53,540 nucleotides of DNA from Eubacteriales bacterium (GCA_030533415.1 JAUNJE010000015.1:1-53540); one strand, 5' to 3'; counted from the first letter of the stretch, positions 32,607 through 41,801 are shown. The notes: generated by a model not told the origin, from the sequence alone. Made by a program: numbers and translations.

Positions 32607-34094
32607 ATGAAAAGAGAGTTGGAAACGGGAAAAACTATGCGGCAGCAGGCGAAGGTTGCACTTAAGGAATATCGCTTTCTCATAAAGCCGACTATAATAT
32701 TTGCTGCTATTTATTTGATTGGGATATCTGCCATTTTACGCGCGAATTTCTACTATGACGATGATATTGCGCGGGCATTGAGAGGTTATACAGGATGGGG
32801 ATTTTCAAGATATTTAACGATTTTTTTGTCGCAAATCGTACATGCGGACTCTTATCTTACGGACATTTCCCCGCTTCCGCAAATTATGGCGGCCTTTATC
32901 ATGGCCTTGGCCAGTACGATTGCTGTTTATCTAATAACCGGTAAAAAGAACCCCACCTTTTGGTATTTTATTTCTGCAATTCCAATTGGATTGTCTCCCT
33001 ATTTTCTGGAATGTTTCTCCTTCAAATACGATTCTCCTTATATGGCTTTATCAGTGCTGTTTACAGTTGCTCCTTTGCTTTTTTGTGATAAGAATCAGAT
33101 TGTTTATCTGCTGTGTACTATATGCGGTATGATAGGAATGTGTACTACCTATCAGGCATCTTCTGGGATTTTCCCTATGCTTGTAATTGTAATGGGGATC
33201 TGTTGGTGGGTAAACGGGGAGAAAACGGAGAAGATTCTGAAGTTCTTTGCTGTTTCTGCTGCGGGATATGTGTTAGGGTTGCTCCTTTTTCGAAAAGTTA
33301 TTATGTCTGAGTATATTGATTATGCTTCAACTACAGCGGTGTCCTCGTCGAATGTACTTTCTTGTACACTTTCTAATTATAAAAAGTATATTATAAATTT
33401 CCTTATCGATTTTAAACCGGAATGGCTTGCAATTATCTTTCTTATTTGCGCCTGTTTTTGGTGGACAGCGATTTCAGAAAGTAAAAAAAGCAAATTGCTT
33501 ACATTTGTTTTTGTGCCTTTAGGGATTCTTGCTTGTTTCCTACTATCTTTTGGAGCATACCCTTTTTTGACATCAGCTTTATTTGCACCCAGGGCTATGT
33601 ATGGAATCGGCTGTTTTATTGCGTTTGCTGGAATATTTGCGACATCAAAGGCGGCAAAGGGATATATTGCAAAAGCGGCATGTTTGATTTTAAGTTGGGC
33701 GTTTTTTGTGTTTTCCTTCACATATGGAAATGCACTGAGTGTACAGGCCCAATATACGGATTTCAGAATTACAGAGGTGATTGGTGATTTGGCGGAGTGT
33801 GATATGCTTTCTTCTGAGGAAGATATCACATTGCAAATTACCGGAACAATCGGTTATTCTCCTGTAATTGAAAATATGTTAGGGGATTTCCCGATCATTG
33901 AAAAACTTGTTCCAGTTACATTCCAAGGAGATGGCTGGTGGGGAGAATATGGGTTACGGAATTATTATTGTTTACCGGAACTGCAGTTTGCGGAATCCTA
34001 TGATCCGCCAGATAGAGAGATGACAATATTTGCAGAAAATTATTACCACACTATCTGGGTAGACGAAAATTACATCTGGATTGATTTGCACTGA
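32607..34094 (+). CDS. GtrII-like glucosyltransferase-domain membrane protein
   Basis: A 495-residue polytopic membrane protein with about ten or eleven hydrophobic segments and a hydrophilic C-terminal domain of roughly 100 residues. The early FYYDDDIARALRGYTGWGFSRYLTIFLSQ has the acidic cluster of the GtrII family, and the SPLPQIMAAFIMALA and LSPYFLECFSFKYDSPYMALSVL segments also fit. GtrII proteins transfer glucose from a lipid carrier to a surface polysaccharide on the outer face of the membrane. The acceptor here is unknown. The gene is strongly AT-rich, unlike its surroundings. GGAAGGG lies before the ATG. The acyltransferase gene follows directly. Confidence 0.78.
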   Translation: MKRELETGKTMRQQAKVALKEYRFLIKPTIIFAAIYLIGISAILRANFYYDDDIARALRGYTGWGFSRYLTIFLSQIVHADSYLTDISPLPQIMAAFIMALASTIAVYLITGKKNPTFWYFISAIPIGLSPYFLECFSFKYDSPYMALSVLFTVAPLLFCDKNQIVYLLCTICGMIGMCTTYQASSGIFPMLVIVMGICWWVNGEKTEKILKFFAVSAAGYVLGLLLFRKVIMSEYIDYASTTAVSSSNVLSCTLSNYKKYIINFLIDFKPEWLAIIFLICACFWWTAISESKKSKLLTFVFVPLGILACFLLSFGAYPFLTSALFAPRAMYGIGCFIAFAGIFATSKAAKGYIAKAACLILSWAFFVFSFTYGNALSVQAQYTDFRITEVIGDLAECDMLSSEEDITLQITGTIGYSPVIENMLGDFPIIEKLVPVTFQGDGWWGEYGLRNYYCLPELQFAESYDPPDREMTIFAENYYHTIWVDENYIWIDLH

Positions 34095-34116
34095 GAAATT
34101 GCCAAATGCGGAGAGG

Positions 34117-35223
34117 ATGAAAAAAGTGCGTAGAGAAGGGACATCGATTTCACAAGTGAACACCATTAAAGCGGAGCAATTGCAATTTTTGCGTTTTTTG
34201 GCCTTTTTTAATGTATATCTCTGTCATGCAGAGACATGGCTCTTTTTTGAGTATCCGTCTTCAAACTGCGCTGCTGCCGCAGTAAGTTTTTTCTTCATGC
34301 TCAGTGGGGTGGTGACGGCGTATTCCACCTGCGGTAAGGACTTACAGTTTGGCTGGAAGGAGGAGGGATACTATCTTTGGCGCAAATTAAAGAAGGTATA
34401 TCCATTGTATTTTTTTACGACAATGTATACCTTTCTCTATGCGGACACTGCGAGTTTATCGGCATTGGCGGATTTGAGCAGTTTCCCAAAACAGCTTGTA
34501 CGAAATTTGCTCTTGATCCAGTCCTGGTTTTCGGAAGGTGCATTTGGATATAATGGTGTCGGTTGGTTTTTATCCAGTCTAATGTTCCTATCTATTTTCA
34601 ATCTTCCTGTGATGTTCCTGTTGAATAAGATCAATCGCCATCCAAAGGGGCGGGGGGTGCTTTTAGGTAGTTTGGTTGGACTTTTATTTTTAACGTCTGC
34701 CTATTGCTATTTTACGAAGTCCCTTGACATGGATTACTGGCAGTATATTTTTCCTCCTGCGAGAATGGGGGAATATCTGAGTGGAATGATTCTTGGGGTT
34801 CTGGTCTATTCCATAAGGCCATATCTGAAACCAGGACATAGGCTTAGGCTTCTATTTACTGTTTTGGAGATTGCTGCACTGTGCTATTGGTTTACGATGC
34901 TTTTTCACGCTGGCGGTTCCTGGAGGTGCAGAATATTCACCTGGCTTTTGCCCAATTTGGTACTTCTGGGGGTCTTTAACTGTGGAATGGGTTGGGTATC
35001 TTCGTTGTTCCGATGGAGACCGCTGGTGAAGTTGGGCGATGTTTCTTTTGAATGCTATCTGATACATTACATATTGATCATGCAATATGCAATTTTTCAT
35101 GGGAATCAGGAGCTTTCCCAATTGGAAAACGCTGCGGTGTTTCTGTATTGCCTAGCTCTTACAGTTTTGCTAGCATTCCTAATCCATAATTTTTCTGAAA
35201 AATCATGGAGGACCACAAAATAA
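34117..35223 (+). CDS. acyltransferase family 3 membrane protein
   Basis: A polytopic O-acyltransferase (acyltransferase-3/OafB-like family) of about 368 residues. It shows [20 protein letters not shown], where the His is the expected catalytic residue, [15 protein letters not shown] and [14 protein letters not shown], followed by about ten membrane segments. Members acetylate surface polysaccharides using acyl-CoA. The frame is open from a TTG at 34081, overlapping the preceding gene, but GGAGAGG suggests initiation at the ATG at 34117 or the GTG at 34126. It is AT-rich like its neighbour; the two probably act on the same polymer. It ends 8 bases before the duplicated UPF0210 fragment. Confidence 0.85.
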   Translation: MKKVRREGTSISQVNTIKAEQLQFLRFLAFFNVYLCHAETWLFFEYPSSNCAAAAVSFFFMLSGVVTAYSTCGKDLQFGWKEEGYYLWRKLKKVYPLYFFTTMYTFLYADTASLSALADLSSFPKQLVRNLLLIQSWFSEGAFGYNGVGWFLSSLMFLSIFNLPVMFLLNKINRHPKGRGVLLGSLVGLLFLTSAYCYFTKSLDMDYWQYIFPPARMGEYLSGMILGVLVYSIRPYLKPGHRLRLLFTVLEIAALCYWFTMLFHAGGSWRCRIFTWLLPNLVLLGVFNCGMGWVSSLFRWRPLVKLGDVSFECYLIHYILIMQYAIFHGNQELSQLENAAVFLYCLALTVLLAFLIHNFSEKSWRTTK

Positions 35224-35231
35224 AGGTGCAA

Positions 35232-35369
35232 AAGGTAGTGGGTGACCGAGCAGAGATAGCTATTTTGCTGGGCAGCGCGCCCGTTATGCCCGTTCACGAT
35301 AAGTCCAGCGGCGACTTTATCGCCAGGGGCGGACGGATTCCCGCTCCGCTGCAGAGCCTGAAGAATTAA
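35232..35369 (+). pseudogene. duplicated 3' fragment of a UPF0210 gene
   Basis: The 46 codons run [20 protein letters not shown]... to QSLKN-stop, in the same frame as the complete gene and with no frameshift. Five residues differ. There is no start codon or ribosome-binding site. Since the copies are diverged, this is not a fresh duplication. It marks the right border of the AT-rich island, and either the island came in with a foreign copy of the gene end or the fragment has been decaying. Confidence 0.88.
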
Positions 35370-35416
35370 CACGGGCGCTTGCTGGTTTTATTCTTTCCAA
35401 ATAAGGAGGCTTCACA

Positions 35417-36613
35417 ATGGCTGCGGTTGGTGAAATCCTGCAAAAATATGGCCAATATCATGTCCTTGAAATGCTTTCCGCCGGAAAACAGTATCCATCA
35501 TTGGAAAAAATTGATCTGGAAAAACTCCTGAAATGCGCGCGGTCAGCTTATTTTACGGCGCATGACAAGCGATCCTTTGATACTCTGGAAGCGATTCCGG
35601 TTGAAACGGTAGAGAGCATTGCAGGTAGAAAAGCGGATTTATACCGGTTGGGAATTTCTCAGCTTAAGGAGCAAAAGCTGGCGGTGGTGATTCTGTCAGG
35701 CGGACAAGGCTCCCGGCTGGGGTATCACCATGCAAAGGGAATGTTTGACGTAGGCATTACCAGAAGCGTAAGCATTTTTGAACTGCTGGTCAACCGTTTA
35801 TCGCGGCTGTCCGGTGAAATTGGCGCACCCATTCCCTTGTTCCTTATGACAAGCAGGGACAATCATGAGGAGATACAGCGCTTCTTCGCCCAGCAGGACT
35901 ATTTTGGATATTCGAAGAACCATGTCGAGTTCTTTGTTCAAAATGAATTCCCCGCGTTGGATGCCGATGGGAATCTCTTTCTAACGCGGGATAAGGAACT
36001 GCTTATGCTTCCCAGCGGCAATGGCGACTGGTATGAAGCTTTGACGAAAAGCGGAATATTGGAGAAGCCACAATACCGCAATGTAGAATGGCTCAATGTG
36101 GTATCGGTGGATAATCCGCTGCAATATATGGCGGACCCTGTTTTCCTGGGGGCAACGCTTACCTCGTCGTGCAATGTTGGGGCGAAGGTAATCCGAAAGG
36201 CGGCGCCGGAGGAGAAAGTGGGCATTGTTTGCAGTGTCGAGGGCAGACCGGGGATCATTGAGTATTACGATGTTCCGGAAGCCATACGCTATGAAAAAAC
36301 CGAATCGGGGGAATATAAATACCAATACGGTGTGACGCTGAATTATTTGTTTCGCAAGGCCGCCCTGGAGACTTATCGGAATGCGGAATTGCCGCTGCAC
36401 TATGTAAGTAAATCCGTACAGGTGGATGATGACGACAGCCTTGTGCTTAAGAAGGCCGAAACGCTTATTTTGGATAATATCTCCTTTTTTGATTCGCTTT
36501 GCGCTTATGAGATTGTCAGGGAAAAAGAATTTGCCCCGATAAAAAACCGCTCAGGGGTCGACTCGGTGGAGACGGCCAGGGCATTGCTCGAGGCAAATGG
36601 AATTTGCTTATAG
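35417..36613 (+). CDS. UDPGP-family UDP-sugar pyrophosphorylase
   Basis: A 398-residue nucleotidyltransferase of the UDPGP type (eukaryotic-like UDP-GlcNAc/UDP-sugar pyrophosphorylase), making a UDP-sugar from UTP and a sugar 1-phosphate. Motifs are LSGGQGSRLGYHHAKGMFDVG (nucleotide-binding loop and Lys), PLFLMTSRDNHEEIQ, QNEFPALDADGN, SGNGDWYEAL and the C-terminal APIKNRSGVDSVETAR. The exact sugar is not decided by sequence. AAGGAGG precedes the ATG. It lies just outside the island and may supply its glycosyltransferase. Its composition is intermediate between the island and the core genes. Confidence 0.88.
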   Translation: MAAVGEILQKYGQYHVLEMLSAGKQYPSLEKIDLEKLLKCARSAYFTAHDKRSFDTLEAIPVETVESIAGRKADLYRLGISQLKEQKLAVVILSGGQGSRLGYHHAKGMFDVGITRSVSIFELLVNRLSRLSGEIGAPIPLFLMTSRDNHEEIQRFFAQQDYFGYSKNHVEFFVQNEFPALDADGNLFLTRDKELLMLPSGNGDWYEALTKSGILEKPQYRNVEWLNVVSVDNPLQYMADPVFLGATLTSSCNVGAKVIRKAAPEEKVGIVCSVEGRPGIIEYYDVPEAIRYEKTESGEYKYQYGVTLNYLFRKAALETYRNAELPLHYVSKSVQVDDDDSLVLKKAETLILDNISFFDSLCAYEIVREKEFAPIKNRSGVDSVETARALLEANGICL

Positions 36614-36660
36614 CGGATATGATCCCGAACCGCGGCGGACATCGAACTGCATAGGATAAA

Positions 36661-36691
36661 GCCGGCTCTGGAATTTTGAACCAGAGCCGGC
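36661..36691. terminator. hairpin between converging genes
   Basis: A perfect 11-base GC-rich stem (36661-36671 with 36681-36691) lies between the UDPGP gene (+) and the 65-residue protein gene (-). The minus strand has TTTAT after it. The plus strand lacks a U-tract, so termination there is less certain. Confidence 0.65.
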
Positions 36692-36707
36692 ACTGCTATA
36701 TGTATGT

Positions 36708-36905
36708 TTACTTTTTGGCTTTTCGGAAGTATTGTGCCCAGGCAATTACCAGGCACAGCAGCGCGGCGGCGAAGCAAAGGACGGACACAAGTCCGGGCCT
36801 GTCTGGATCGAGGAAATACTCGGCAATGCTGGAAATAAAAATGATAGAGAGACAGACGGTTTCGATGATCAACGCCGTGATTTCCGGCTTCCGCTTCCTT
36901 CGCAT
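36708..36905 (-). CDS. 65-residue two-helix membrane protein
   Basis: A small protein that begins MRRKRKPE and has two hydrophobic segments, about residues 9-29 (ITALIIETVCLSIIFISSIAEYF) and 38-55 (LVSVLCFAAALLCLVIAW), with a basic tail. No family is recognised. The ATG at 36905 has AAAGGAG 8 bases upstream. It starts 14 bases after the U32 peptidase stop and is the last gene of the tmk-mltG operon. Confidence 0.72.
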   Translation of the reverse strand: MRRKRKPEITALIIETVCLSIIFISSIAEYFLDPDRPGLVSVLCFAAALLCLVIAWAQYFRKAKK

Positions 36906-36919
36906 GGCAAAGCTCCTTT

Positions 36920-38140
36920 CTAGCCTTTCGGGGACAAATCCACACTTCTTCGAATCAAAGAATGGGCGGGCACGGCTTTGGGCAGCCGCATGGTGAATTT
37001 CATCTGGGGCGTTCTTGGCTCTTCCAGGGGATTCCCTTCCCAATCTGCCATATTCCCGGCCACGATGGGGAAGGGGCGCAGATCCGGGCCAACCACTTCC
37101 AGGGCATCTCCCACCCGGAATTTGTTGTTCAGGCTGCAAACTGCCAGACCGTTTTCGCCGCAGGATTCCACCTTCGCCACGATCTGCCACTCCCGGATAT
37201 ACCGGGAATTTTCCACATATTGCCCCGGCTCGCCATAATAGAAGCCGGTGGAGTAGACCCGGTGGGAGACATGCTCCACCTCGTCCCGCCAGATGGGGTC
37301 AACATCCCGCCCGGCGGCCACGTCGTCGATGCAGTGCCGGTAGGCCCCTGTTACGATGGCGGCGTAGTAGGCGGATTTTGCCCGGCCCTCGATTTTGATG
37401 CAGTCCACCCCGGCGTCCATCAGGTCTTTCAGATGGTCGATCATGCACATATCCCGGGAATTTAAGATGTAAGTGCCTTTTTCATCCTCGAAAACCGGGA
37501 AGTATTCCCCAGGCCGCTTTTCCTCCACCAGGGCGTACTGATAGCGGCAGGGCTGGGCGCAGGCACCCCGGTTGGAGTCCCGCCCGGTCATGTAGTTGCT
37601 CAGCAGGCACCGGCCGGAGTAGCTGACGCACATGGCCCCATGGCCGAAGGTCTCGATTTCCAGCTTCGGATCGGTTTTGCGGCGGATGGTGCGGATTTCC
37701 TCCAGGGATAGTTCCCGGGCCAGCACCACCCGCTGGGCGCCCAGGTCGAACCAGGCCTGGGCGCATTCGTAGTTGGCAACGGACTGCTGGGTGGAAATGT
37801 GGCGCTGGCAGTGGGGCGCGTATTTCCCTGCCAGGGTAAAGGCCCCCAGGTCGGCAAGGATCAGGGCGTCCACCCCGGCACTGTCCAACTGCGCCAGATA
37901 CCCGGGCAGATGGGCGATCTCTCCATTTCGCGGCATGGTGTTCACGGTGACGTGGCATTTGACGCCATGGTCATGGGCGAATTTGACAGCCTGGGGCAGC
38001 TCCTCCGGGGAAAAATTCCCGGCGAAGGAGCGCATACCGAAGCTGGTCCCGGCCAGATAAACCGCGTCCGCGCCATAGAGGACCGCCATTTTCAGCCGTT
38101 CCATGTCCCCGGCGGGACTTAACAATTCCAGCTTTCCCAT
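36920..38140 (-). CDS. U32-family peptidase-like protein
   Basis: A 406-residue member of the U32 family, whose studied relatives (TrhP/RlhA) take part in hydroxylation of tRNA or rRNA bases rather than classical proteolysis. The family block is ETFGHGAMCVSYSGRCLLSNYM, followed by RGACAQPCRYQY. Its cysteines could hold an iron-sulfur cluster. The start MGKLELLSPAGDMERLK is the expected N-terminus, with GGAGG 4 bases before. Its ATG overlaps the last base of the mltG stop (TAATG), so translation is coupled. Confidence 0.92.
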   Translation of the reverse strand: MGKLELLSPAGDMERLKMAVLYGADAVYLAGTSFGMRSFAGNFSPEELPQAVKFAHDHGVKCHVTVNTMPRNGEIAHLPGYLAQLDSAGVDALILADLGAFTLAGKYAPHCQRHISTQQSVANYECAQAWFDLGAQRVVLARELSLEEIRTIRRKTDPKLEIETFGHGAMCVSYSGRCLLSNYMTGRDSNRGACAQPCRYQYALVEEKRPGEYFPVFEDEKGTYILNSRDMCMIDHLKDLMDAGVDCIKIEGRAKSAYYAAIVTGAYRHCIDDVAAGRDVDPIWRDEVEHVSHRVYSTGFYYGEPGQYVENSRYIREWQIVAKVESCGENGLAVCSLNNKFRVGDALEVVGPDLRPFPIVAGNMADWEGNPLEEPRTPQMKFTMRLPKAVPAHSLIRRSVDLSPKG

Positions 38141-39846
38141 TATTCCTCCGAGGCCGCGGCCGCAAACTGGGCACGCCAATTCTCATGCTCCTCATAGGTG
38201 GTGGAGAACTGGTGCATTCCCGTGGAGGGATTCAGCAGATAGTAATAATAATCGTGGCTTTCCGGCTCCAGAGCCGCCTGCAGGCTGGCAAGGCCCGGAT
38301 TGGCGATGGGCGTTGGGGTCAGGCCGGTATTGATATAGGTGTTGTAGGGGCTGTCGATACGGGTGTCGATGGAATCGTTTGCGCCGTTCTGGGCATAGAC
38401 CAGGGCCGCGTCAATGTTCAGATAGGCGGGGGTATCGCCCCAGCGGAACAGACGGTTGTAGATAACGCCTGCGATCTTGGGACTTTCGGAGGGGGCTGCC
38501 GATTCCTTCTCAATCAGGGATGCCACAATGGTGACTTCCCGAACCGTGTATCCGCCGCCGGTAACATTGGCGTTCAGGGTATCGATCTGGGCACGCATTT
38601 CCTCGCTGAAACGGACGTCGAAGTTGTCCAGCATCTTTTCCAGGGCTTCCTTGGGCGTAGAGTTCTTGTAGAATTCGTAGGTGTCGGGGAAGAGGAAGCC
38701 CTCCAGGCAGTATTCCGTCCCCCGGGTGACATTCTCCAGGAACCAGTAATCGTCCAGCTCACCGCTGGCGGCGTAAGCGCCCACGTCCACTGCGGTGCAG
38801 ATGCGGTTTTCCTCCAGCAGAGAGAAAATCTGGCGGCAGGTGTAGCCTTCCGGAATGGTAAGCTGCACGACCTCCCGGCTGGACCGGGGAGACATGAAGT
38901 TGACCAGGGCGTGATAGTCGTAGCGGGTATTCAGATCATAGATGCCGGGCTGGATGTCCTCCTCGGCATCGGAAATGGAGGCGTAGAGATTGAACAGGCT
39001 CTTGTAGCGGATCAGTCCCGCGTCATAGAGCTTATTGGTGATGTCCTCCATGCTGTCGGATTCGTAGATGGTGATGGTGACGGACTTGTCCTCCCGGCCA
39101 AAGGCCAGCACGTCGGCGGCACAGACCCACATCATCCGGCCCAGCGTAACGCCGATGGCCAAAATCAGTGCCAGCCACACGAAGGTGACCAGAATGTGGG
39201 GGATACCCAGCAGGCCCTCGCCCTTTTTCCGCTTGGGGCGGCCCTTCCGGGTGGGACGGGAGTGGGCAGGGACCTGGTTTTCCGGGGCGGGAGCGCCGAA
39301 CATGGCGTCGAATTCCTTGCCGTTGTCCCGGTATTCCTGGTCATTGACATCGTCCTTGGGAGGCTCCGGCTGCTCGGGAAGGGCAAATTCCGGGTCGTCC
39401 AGAATGCTCATGTCAAAGGGCGGTTCTTCCTCGTCATGGCCCAGCATGCCGTGAAAATCCATGGCGCTGCTGTCCGGGGTGATCTCCTGGCCCACTTCCG
39501 GCGCCTGTAACAGGCCATCTGCAAGGCTGCTGCCAGGCTCCTCCGGGGGATAATCCTCCTCCACATCGGGGATGCGGTTCATGAAGTCGCTTCCCCGCTC
39601 CGAGGGAACATCGCTGGGAGTGTCCTCCGGGACGGGAGACACTTCCGGCGTAAAAAGCGGATCAGGGGTCGGCACTTTATCCCCGGCGGGGACTTCTTCC
39701 GCCTCCGGGATTTCTTCCCCGGCAGAAACCGGATGGGCAAAAGGAATGTCCTCAATGAGGGGGGGCTCCATTTCGGCAGGAATCCCGTCCGGCTTCTCAG
39801 GGAAAAAGCCGTTGCCTTCCTGTTCCGGGAATTGTTTGTTATCCAT
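38140..39846 (-). CDS. mltG: endolytic murein transglycosylase MltG with long acidic cytoplasmic tail
   Basis: Cleaves nascent peptidoglycan strands at the outer face of the membrane and so sets glycan chain length. The 568-residue protein has an unusually long, Pro/Glu/Asp-rich N-terminus of about 200 residues, a basic stop-transfer segment (TRKGRPKRKKGEG) and one transmembrane helix at about 215-238. LysM-like and catalytic domains follow outside. Key motifs are TIPEGYTCRQIFSLLEEN, FLFPDTYEFYKNST, ASLIEKES (catalytic Glu about residue 446) and SPYNTYINTGLTPTPIANPG. Typical MltG proteins have short cytoplasmic tails. It is flanked by the DJ-1 gene (16-base gap) and the U32 gene (overlap). 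Confidence 0.94.
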   Translation of the reverse strand: MDNKQFPEQEGNGFFPEKPDGIPAEMEPPLIEDIPFAHPVSAGEEIPEAEEVPAGDKVPTPDPLFTPEVSPVPEDTPSDVPSERGSDFMNRIPDVEEDYPPEEPGSSLADGLLQAPEVGQEITPDSSAMDFHGMLGHDEEEPPFDMSILDDPEFALPEQPEPPKDDVNDQEYRDNGKEFDAMFGAPAPENQVPAHSRPTRKGRPKRKKGEGLLGIPHILVTFVWLALILAIGVTLGRMMWVCAADVLAFGREDKSVTITIYESDSMEDITNKLYDAGLIRYKSLFNLYASISDAEEDIQPGIYDLNTRYDYHALVNFMSPRSSREVVQLTIPEGYTCRQIFSLLEENRICTAVDVGAYAASGELDDYWFLENVTRGTEYCLEGFLFPDTYEFYKNSTPKEALEKMLDNFDVRFSEEMRAQIDTLNANVTGGGYTVREVTIVASLIEKESAAPSESPKIAGVIYNRLFRWGDTPAYLNIDAALVYAQNGANDSIDTRIDSPYNTYINTGLTPTPIANPGLASLQAALEPESHDYYYYLLNPSTGMHQFSTTYEEHENWRAQFAAAASEE

Positions 39847-39862
39847 AGCGTGTTCCTCCTGG

Positions 39863-40405
39863 TCAGCGGATGACGATCTGCTTGGCGATGGTGTCCGCTG
39901 CTTCCTGTCCTTTCAGGGCGGCGATCAGCTGCAGGCCGAAGGGGATGGCGCAGCCGGCCGAGGTGCCGGTGATGAGCTTGCCGTCCGTAACCGCGGCGGC
40001 GTTTTCCGCCAGGATGGCGCTGCCCATCTGGGCTTCACAGCCCGGGTAGCAGGTGGCGTTTTTGCCGCCGGTAATGCCCAAATCAGCCAGTACGGTGGGG
40101 CCGGCGCAGATGGCGGCGGTAAGCTTGCCATTCTCCCAGGCGAAGCGGACAGCCTCCATGGCTTCCTTGCTTGCCCGGATGGAGGCAACGCCGCCCAGAC
40201 CGCCGGGGAGAATGATTCCCTCCAGATTGGTCAAATCCATTTCCCCCAGCTCCATATCGGCCTGGACGCCGATGCCGTGGCTGCCGGTGACGATTTTTCC
40301 GTTGATACCCACGGTGGCAGCCTGTATTCCCGCGCGGCGCAGCAGATCCAGCGGGGCAATGGCTTCTGTTTCTTCAAATCCGGTTCCCAATAACATGTAA
40401 ATCAT
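39863..40405 (-). CDS. DJ-1/PfpI-family protein
   Basis: A 180-residue DJ-1/ThiJ/PfpI-fold protein of the subgroup seen in clostridia (YajL-like annotation). The nucleophile-elbow Cys lies in TAAICAGPTVLADLG at about residue 95, with FEETEAIAPLDLLRRAG and IILPGGLGG upstream. Family members include deglycases, chaperones and uncharacterised proteins, so no reaction is assigned. The ATG at 40405 overlaps the tmk stop as ATGA; the open frame further upstream lies in tmk. Confidence 0.9.
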   Translation of the reverse strand: MIYMLLGTGFEETEAIAPLDLLRRAGIQAATVGINGKIVTGSHGIGVQADMELGEMDLTNLEGIILPGGLGGVASIRASKEAMEAVRFAWENGKLTAAICAGPTVLADLGITGGKNATCYPGCEAQMGSAILAENAAAVTDGKLITGTSAGCAIPFGLQLIAALKGQEAADTIAKQIVIR

Positions 40406-41076
40406 AGCAAATCCTCCAGGCATGCCGCCACATGGCGGTAAATTTCTTCATGGATATCCTCAATGGAGCGCATCCTGCCGTCCCGGACGCATTGGATGAC
40501 CGTCCAGCCGTAATAGTCTGCGGCGGCTTTCCCGGTGCGGCGGCAGGTGGCGAGATACTGCATATCCTGCTCATGGATATCCGCGTGGGTATGTGTGGCC
40601 TGTTCCCGCTGGCGCATCAGCTGCTGGGTAAAATCCGTGGGAACATCCAGATACAGGACAAGATCGGGGCAGGGCAGTCCCAGCTTGTCATATTCAAAGT
40701 CGTAAAGCCATTTTAAGAATGCTTCCCGCGTCTGGGCAGGCTCCTTGGAGGCCTGATGGACGGCGTTGGAGGTGGTATAGCGGTCGGAGACGATCAGACC
40801 GCCGTTTTCGTACCACGGTCCCCATACCTTTTTGAAAGAAGCGTAACGGTCAACAGCATAGAAGGCCGAAGCCGCGTAGGCATTGACATCGGAAGGCTTT
40901 GTACCGAATTCACCGCCCAGATACATCCGGATCAGCGCGGAGCTGGGCTGTGAATACTGGGGGAAGACCAGCTTCTGAAATTTTCGGTTTTCGTTTTCCA
41001 GCCGCTGGGTCAGCAGACGGAACTGGGTGGACTTCCCGGAGCCGTCAGTACCCTCAATAACGATTAGTTTACCCAT
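40402..41076 (-). CDS. tmk: thymidylate kinase
   Basis: Phosphorylates dTMP to dTDP. The 224-residue protein has the P-loop IVIEGTDGSGKSTQFRLL, the DRYTTSNAVHQ (DR[YH]) motif, and LPCPDLVLYLDVP before the lid region. The family match is good, although the lid is more like that of dTMP kinase paralogues of gut clostridia than of Bacillus Tmk. AAGGAGG lies 7 bases before the ATG. It is the first gene of a five-gene operon: tmk, DJ-1, mltG, U32, small membrane protein. Confidence 0.9.
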   Translation of the reverse strand: MGKLIVIEGTDGSGKSTQFRLLTQRLENENRKFQKLVFPQYSQPSSALIRMYLGGEFGTKPSDVNAYAASAFYAVDRYASFKKVWGPWYENGGLIVSDRYTTSNAVHQASKEPAQTREAFLKWLYDFEYDKLGLPCPDLVLYLDVPTDFTQQLMRQREQATHTHADIHEQDMQYLATCRRTGKAAADYYGWTVIQCVRDGRMRSIEDIHEEIYRHVAACLEDLL

Positions 41077-41230
41077 TTGTGGCCTCCTTATTGTATGGAC
41101 ATATTATCATACCCTACAATATACCATATTTACCGCCGTTTGTCCACCATTCGCCGAAAAGGGAATTCTTAATTTTCTGCGAACATGTGACAAGGACGGA
41201 GGCTTGCCCTCCGCCCTGTGGATTTGAAAG

Positions 41231-41734
41231 CTATTCCGTTTCCCGATACCGCTTGATATCGAAGGAAAGTCCGTAGACTTGTTCCCGTCGGATGACCTCC
41301 TGCTCTTCCGGCCTGAAATCCTTCCGAAGGGTGATGGTATTGAGACAGCCGTACCCCAAGCGGTGGTATAGGCGGATGGCCCGCTCATTTCTGGCGGCAG
41401 CTTCGATATACAATGAGTCGGAATATTCCATTACGAGAGACTCGGCAAGCTGAATTGCCCGGGTGCCGATCCCCTGATTCTGATGGCTGTGCATGACATA
41501 AAGATCCTCCAGCCAGTCGATCTCGCCGCCCCGGCTGCCCAGATGCAGAAAACCGATAGGGATGTTCTCCAGCAGAATGAAATAAAAGCGGTGACCGTCC
41601 TTTGTCCAGTCGCGCAGGTCTGCCATCGCATCCTCCGGGTTTTGGTCATAGTGGTTGTGTTCCCGCCAAAAGCCCTGGATCAGGGAAACCGCGGCTTCGG
41701 TTTCCCCCTGGAATGGCTGCAAGCAAATGTCCAT
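41231..41734 (-). CDS. GNAT N-acetyltransferase
   Basis: A 167-residue GNAT-fold acetyltransferase. The acetyl-CoA-binding segment is LEDLYVMHSHQNQGIGTRAIQLAE (motif A, Q-x-x-G-I/V-G), followed by LYIEAAARNERAIRLYHRLGYG (motif B). The N-terminus matches the general GNAT start. The substrate is unknown. AGAGGT lies 8 bases before the ATG. It is a single gene on the minus strand, back to back with the helicase gene. Confidence 0.87.
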   Translation of the reverse strand: MDICLQPFQGETEAAVSLIQGFWREHNHYDQNPEDAMADLRDWTKDGHRFYFILLENIPIGFLHLGSRGGEIDWLEDLYVMHSHQNQGIGTRAIQLAESLVMEYSDSLYIEAAARNERAIRLYHRLGYGCLNTITLRKDFRPEEQEVIRREQVYGLSFDIKRYRETE

Positions 41735-41766
41735 ATTGGGTACCTCTGTATATACAAATTTCTGTG

Positions 41767-41795
41767 ATTATAGCATGAAAGCAGGCAAAACACAA
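41767..41795 (-). promoter_or_regulatory. GNAT gene promoter
   Basis: On the minus strand, TTGTGT (41795-41790) and a perfect TATAAT (41772-41767) are separated by 17 bases. Confidence 0.65.
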
Positions 41796-41801
41796 TAACG
41801 G

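Noticed and set aside
32146-35231. Island as a prophage, integrative element or insertion sequence
   Set aside because: No integrase, transposase, relaxase or phage gene and no terminal inverted repeats; only the gene-end duplication marks its borders.
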